From Chryseobacterium sp. MA9 (GTDB lineage: Bacteria; Bacteroidota; Bacteroidia; Flavobacteriales; Weeksellaceae), in assembly GCF_024399315.1 (NCBI RefSeq), contig NZ_CP075170.1, positions 496,001 to 560,000 on the forward strand: a DNA stretch of 64,000 nt, read 5' to 3'. Below the pieces are notes generated by a model. That model did no database searches, had not been told where the DNA came from, and saw only the letters and a program-made list of their open reading frames with translations. The position numbers and the translations under genes were made by a program. Positions within the stretch are counted from its first letter, which is position 1; each line of letters begins with the position of its first letter. Below, in pieces: positions 60,632 through 64,000 of the stretch.

Positions 60632-61264
60632 TTAGTTCTTAGCTAAGTATTCTGCTGTAGAAGTTCTGTCAGCTTTCATTGCATCTTTTCCTTCTTCCCA
60701 GTTTGCAGGACATACTTCACCATGTTTTTGAACGTGTGTGTAAGCGTCGATTAATCTTAAGAATTCTTTTACGTTTCTTCCAAGAGGCATATCGTTTACC
60801 GCTTCGTGGAAGATTTTTCCGGTTTCGTCGATAAGGTAAGTAGCTCTGTAAGTTACGTTAGAACCTGTGAAAACTTCGTTTCCATCCTCATCATATTCGA
60901 AATCCTGATCAACAATTCCTAATGTATTTGCCAATTGTCTGTGAGTATCAGCTAAAAGTGGGTAAGTTACTCCTTCGATACCTCCGTTATCCTTTGGAGT
61001 GTTCAACCATGCGAAGTGTACTTCGTTTGTATCACAAGATGCACCAATTACTTTAGTGTTTCTTTTTTCGAATTCACCTAAAGCCTCCTGAAAAGCGTGA
61101 AGCTCAGTAGGGCATACAAAAGTGAAATCTTTAGGGTACCAGAATAAAAGAACTTTTTGCTGGTTGTTTACTGCTTCATCAAGGATGTTGATTTTTAGAT
61201 CGTCACCCATTTCAGACATTGCGTCAATTGTTAAATTTGGGAATTTTTTTCCTACTAAAGACAT
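60632..61264 (-). CDS. Peroxiredoxin (AhpC/Prx1 type)
   Basis: The 210-residue protein carries the peroxidatic Cys51 in PKDFTFVCPTELHAF and the resolving Cys185 in GEVCPANWEEGKDAMK. The GASCDTNEVHFAWLN and YRATYLIDETGKIF regions fit the typical 2-Cys family. It reduces hydrogen peroxide and organic peroxides in the cytoplasm; the adjacent thioredoxin is a likely electron donor. It has a strong promoter of its own. Confidence 0.96.
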   Translation of the reverse strand: MSLVGKKFPNLTIDAMSEMGDDLKINILDEAVNNQQKVLLFWYPKDFTFVCPTELHAFQEALGEFEKRNTKVIGASCDTNEVHFAWLNTPKDNGGIEGVTYPLLADTHRQLANTLGIVDQDFEYDEDGNEVFTGSNVTYRATYLIDETGKIFHEAVNDMPLGRNVKEFLRLIDAYTHVQKHGEVCPANWEEGKDAMKADRTSTAEYLAKN

Positions 61265-61296
61265 AATTTTCTGTTTTTATATTTAAATTTCTATTG

Positions 61297-61327
61297 CAAA
61301 GATATGAAAGATTCATCTATCGAACAA
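61297..61327 (-). promoter_or_regulatory. Peroxiredoxin promoter: -33 TTG, 20-base spacer, -7 TATCTTTG
   Basis: On the minus strand TTG (61325-61327) and TATCTTTG (61297-61304) are separated by 20 bases, fully within the Bacteroidetes consensus. The -7 element is 33 bases upstream of the start codon. It is the best-formed promoter in the window. Confidence 0.7.
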
Positions 61328-61379
61328 ACTAAAAGCGATAAATAAAATCTATAATTGTTTTTAATGTGTTATTAAATAA

Positions 61380-61403
61380 AAAAGCCCTGAGAACAGGGCT
61401 TTT
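61380..61403. terminator. Terminator of the M16 peptidase gene
   Basis: AAAAGCCCTG (61380-61389) and CAGGGCTTTT (61394-61403) form a perfect stem with loop AGAA. Read on the minus strand it is followed by TTATTTAAT. Confidence 0.9.
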
Positions 61404-61411
61404 AGTTTATT

Positions 61412-64000
61412 TTAGTAACCAAATATTTCAGTTAAATTAAGTTTTTTTACTTCACCTAGTTTCTTCATATCGGCCTCATTCACTTTATCTTGAGAAGCCA
61501 CAAGACAGTATGTGTAGTTTTTATTCTTCATTTCCTTATCATGGAAAGAATTGATATCTGTGAAAGACAGTTTTGGTGCCTGTTCGTAGACATTCTTTCT
61601 CATGTCAAAACTGTTTCCAAGTTTTTGAGATTTCAGATAAGAGAAGATAATTCCGTCCTGAGTGATTCTTTCAGAAGCAATCGATTTTTTCAATCCACTT
61701 TTTGCTGTTTCGAATAACTGCTCAGATTTTGGAAGAGTTGTTAAAAGCTCATTCATAGCCGTTGTAGACTCGTTGAATTTGTCTGCCTGTGTTCCTACAT
61801 ACGCCATAATCATATCCTTATCTGTCTTCTTGCTAGGAAGTGCAAAATAAGAATATGTAGAGTAGGCCAGTGCCTTAGATTCTCTGATCGTCTGGAAAAC
61901 AATAGATCCCATTCCGCCTCCGAAGTAGTTGTTGAACAAACTTACGGTAGGAGTTGTGGAAGGATTGTACTGGTCAGAATTTCTTACCCAGAAAACTTCT
62001 GCCTGCACCATGTCATAATGAGCAAATAATACTTTGTTTTTATCAGTAGGGATCTGAGCGAAAGTTTTAGACTTAGGAAGATCTTTCAGTGCTGCAGGAA
62101 GTTTGTGTACGGGTTTTAAAGATGCTACTACTTCGTTTCCTGATTTCGGACCGTAATACAGTACTTTATGTTTGAAATTGAAGAGGTCGTGAAGCACATT
62201 AATAAGATCTTCAGCTTTTAATGCATCAAGTTCAGCATCGCTCAGCACATTGTTGAAAGGATTCTGTGCTCCATACTGTGCGTAACTTCTCAGTCCGGCC
62301 ATAATGGTTCCTTTGTTTTGTTTCGCGTTTGCTCTGGCTTTCTTCAGTCTTGTTTTGTAAGCATCAAGAGCCCCTTGATCTGCCTGGCAGTTTTTAATCA
62401 GATCTTCAAATAAAGCAATCGTTTTATCGAAGTTTTCATTTAAACCTTCAAGAGAGACATAAGTTTCTTCATTTCCTGCCCCTACATTGAAGCTTGAAGC
62501 AAGTTTGTAGAATTCTTTACTGATTACTTCTGAAGATTTGTCTTTAGTTCCTAAATACTGAAGATATTCTGCAGCTATAGGAAGAATTTTGTTATTCCAT
62601 TTTCCTGAATCAAAGTGATAATACATTCTGAACAGCGCATTGTCTGTATTTTTTACAGAAAGTACGTCTACATCAGCTAGTTTGTTTTTAGCGATGTCTT
62701 TATCGTAATTTAACCATACCGGAGCAATTGGGTTTTCAGGCATTTCATCAATCTTCTTAAGGAAAGGAGACTGGTCTTCTCTGTTAACGGAAACCGGTGT
62801 GATGGTTGGTTTATCAACTTTTACAATGCTTTTATCTTCACCTTTTCTTTTGTAAACTGCAACGTAGTTGTTATTCTGAAGATATTTGGATACGAAATCC
62901 ATGATGTCTTTCTTTGTAAGCTTGGAAATTTCATCAACATATTCTAACGATGCTTTGTGGTCAATATCCGAAGTGAATTCATCCATCAGAATACTTGCTC
63001 TTGATGAATATTTTTCATCCTTCTGAATAATACCTTTCTTTTCGTTATTTACGATAGATTGAATAAGATCATCAGAAAATTCTCCTTTTCTTAATTTATC
63101 AATCTCCTGAAGAAGAAGATTTTTTACTTCATCCAGAGACTGTCCTTCAGTTGGTTTTCCTTGTAAAAGTAATACTGAATAATCTTTTAAAGCATAAGAA
63201 CCTGCATATGCTCCCAGTAACTTTTGTTTTTTTACCAGATCAAGGTCAATTAATCCTGCCTGTCCGTTGGTAAGCATATTTCCAACAAGGTTCAGCATTC
63301 TTGCATCTTTCGTAGATGCTCCCGGGAATCTGAAACCAAGCATTACATTTTCAGGATTTGGTCCTACAACTTCTTTTACAATCGGAGATGTAATTGCTTT
63401 TTCCTGTCCTATTTTATATTCAGGAATAGCTTTAGGCTTCATGTATGAGAAAGCCTTGTCGATCTTTGCAATTACTTCATCCGGGTTAAAGTCTCCGGAC
63501 ATAATGATTCCCATGTTGTTGGGAACATAATAATTGTTATAGTATTCTCTGATAGCGTGTAGAGAAGGGTTTTTTAAGTGTTCAATGGTTCCGATGGTTG
63601 TTTGCTTTCCATAGTTGTTGTTAGGGAAAAGGTTGGCAAACATCGTATCAAAGACTTTATCTCCATCATCATCAAGAGATCTGTTTTTTTCTTCATATAC
63701 AGCTTCAAGCTCAGTATGGAAAAGTCTCAAAACCGGTTCTCTGAATCTTTCAGCCTGTACTGCAAGGAATTTGTCAAGAACGTTGGCGGGTACATCTTCT
63801 GTGTACACCGTCTGTTCAAAGGAAGTGAAGGCATTGGTTCCGTCAGCTCCCATACCAGCCATCATTTTGTCATATTCATTCGCAATTGCATATTTGGCAG
63901 CTTCTCCTGAAACTCTGTCAATCTCTTTGTAGATCTCTTTTCTTTTAGCTTCGTCCTTCGTTTGGTTGTACTTTTCGTAAAGAGCGTCAATCTGGTCTAA
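61412..64000 (-). CDS. M16 (insulinase-like) metallopeptidase, C-terminal 863 codons (N-terminus outside window)
   Basis: The frame stays open to the window edge; the stop is at 61412. The visible part starts with a helical segment (LDQIDALYEKYNQTKDEAKR) and continues with TNAFTSFEQTVYTEDVPANV, ELEAVYEEKNRSLDDDGDKV, IMSGDFNPDEVIAKIDKAF, then a second half with FKHKVLYYGPKSGNEVVASL and FNNYFGGGMGSIVFQTIRE, the substrate-binding motif. The HxxEH zinc site lies in the missing N-terminal part. Family members are clamshell enzymes of about 950-1000 residues that degrade peptides. The Glu of the second zinc ligand is in ELEAVYEE. A periplasmic place is likely but the signal peptide is not in view. 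Confidence 0.92.
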   Translation of the reverse strand, partial: LDQIDALYEKYNQTKDEAKRKEIYKEIDRVSGEAAKYAIANEYDKMMAGMGADGTNAFTSFEQTVYTEDVPANVLDKFLAVQAERFREPVLRLFHTELEAVYEEKNRSLDDDGDKVFDTMFANLFPNNNYGKQTTIGTIEHLKNPSLHAIREYYNNYYVPNNMGIIMSGDFNPDEVIAKIDKAFSYMKPKAIPEYKIGQEKAITSPIVKEVVGPNPENVMLGFRFPGASTKDARMLNLVGNMLTNGQAGLIDLDLVKKQKLLGAYAGSYALKDYSVLLLQGKPTEGQSLDEVKNLLLQEIDKLRKGEFSDDLIQSIVNNEKKGIIQKDEKYSSRASILMDEFTSDIDHKASLEYVDEISKLTKKDIMDFVSKYLQNNNYVAVYKRKGEDKSIVKVDKPTITPVSVNREDQSPFLKKIDEMPENPIAPVWLNYDKDIAKNKLADVDVLSVKNTDNALFRMYYHFDSGKWNNKILPIAAEYLQYLGTKDKSSEVISKEFYKLASSFNVGAGNEETYVSLEGLNENFDKTIALFEDLIKNCQADQGALDAYKTRLKKARANAKQNKGTIMAGLRSYAQYGAQNPFNNVLSDAELDALKAEDLINVLHDLFNFKHKVLYYGPKSGNEVVASLKPVHKLPAALKDLPKSKTFAQIPTDKNKVLFAHYDMVQAEVFWVRNSDQYNPSTTPTVSLFNNYFGGGMGSIVFQTIRESKALAYSTYSYFALPSKKTDKDMIMAYVGTQADKFNESTTAMNELLTTLPKSEQLFETAKSGLKKSIASERITQDGIIFSYLKSQKLGNSFDMRKNVYEQAPKLSFTDINSFHDKEMKNKNYTYCLVASQDKVNEADMKKLGEVKKLNLTEIFGY

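Noticed and set aside
1..64000. CRISPR arrays, tRNA or rRNA genes, integrases and transposases
   Set aside because: Looked for direct-repeat spacing, tRNA arms and transposase or integrase motifs on both strands by eye and saw none.

Overview
The window looks like a chromosome segment of a flavobacterium close to Chryseobacterium (Weeksellaceae). Several things point there: AT-rich DNA, promoters of the Bacteroidetes type (TAnnTTTG) with few Shine-Dalgarno sites, the gliding-associated lipoprotein GldI, DUF4294 and DUF6952 proteins, MKNLKK...GG bacteriocin-like leader peptides, a DAHP synthase/chorismate mutase fusion, and a DUF1015-serA-serC gene order. No tRNA, rRNA, CRISPR array, insertion sequence or prophage was seen.

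Layout. 1-10 kb is accessory: an HxlR regulator cut by the window edge, a SnoaL-like protein, an acetyltransferase, two alpha/beta hydrolases, a cyclophilin-like lipoprotein, three tandem secreted proteins with C1q-like ends, two unannotated bacteriocin-like peptides, a RibD/DHFR-like reductase and a VOC protein. 10-13.5 kb holds an Lrp/AsnC regulator and a cobalamin riboswitch in front of metE, the B12-independent methionine synthase. 13.5-29 kb is regulatory and transport: AraC plus aldehyde dehydrogenase, DUF1062, PhzF, an MFS carrier, a membrane-anchored AraC regulator, a secreted protein, a two-component pair with a large periplasmic sensor, DUF1349, and LuxR/AraC regulators. 29-36.6 kb has an alpha-oxoamine synthase (sphingolipid or sulfonolipid type) with TetR, a frame-broken dnaX, DAHP synthase/chorismate mutase, rsgA and ndk. 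36.7-40.5 kb has a frame-broken alpha-L-fucosidase and then a small putative RiPP cluster: a Sec-signal precursor ending in a CPAC motif, a DUF692/MNIO iron enzyme and a DUF1772 membrane protein. 40.7-48.3 kb is housekeeping: rpe, M42 peptidase, DUF4294, Nudix, mnmD, ilvE, gldI and a cyclophilin-FKBP fusion. 49-57 kb is a minus-strand series: three tandem M28 peptidases (one probably inactive), DUF1015, serA, serC and ferredoxin. 57-64 kb has acyl-CoA reductase, a Bax-inhibitor-1 protein, DUF6952, thioredoxin, peroxiredoxin and the C-terminal 863 codons of an M16 peptidase.

Most noteworthy are the three-gene MNIO cluster at 38.7-40.5 kb, the two GG-leader peptides at 6.9-7.2 kb, the C1q-like triplet, the M28 triplication with a degenerate third copy, and the dnaX frame break at a run of ten A. 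The dnaX and fucosidase breaks both lie in homopolymers and are both repaired by one extra A, so sequence error must be excluded before either is called biological.
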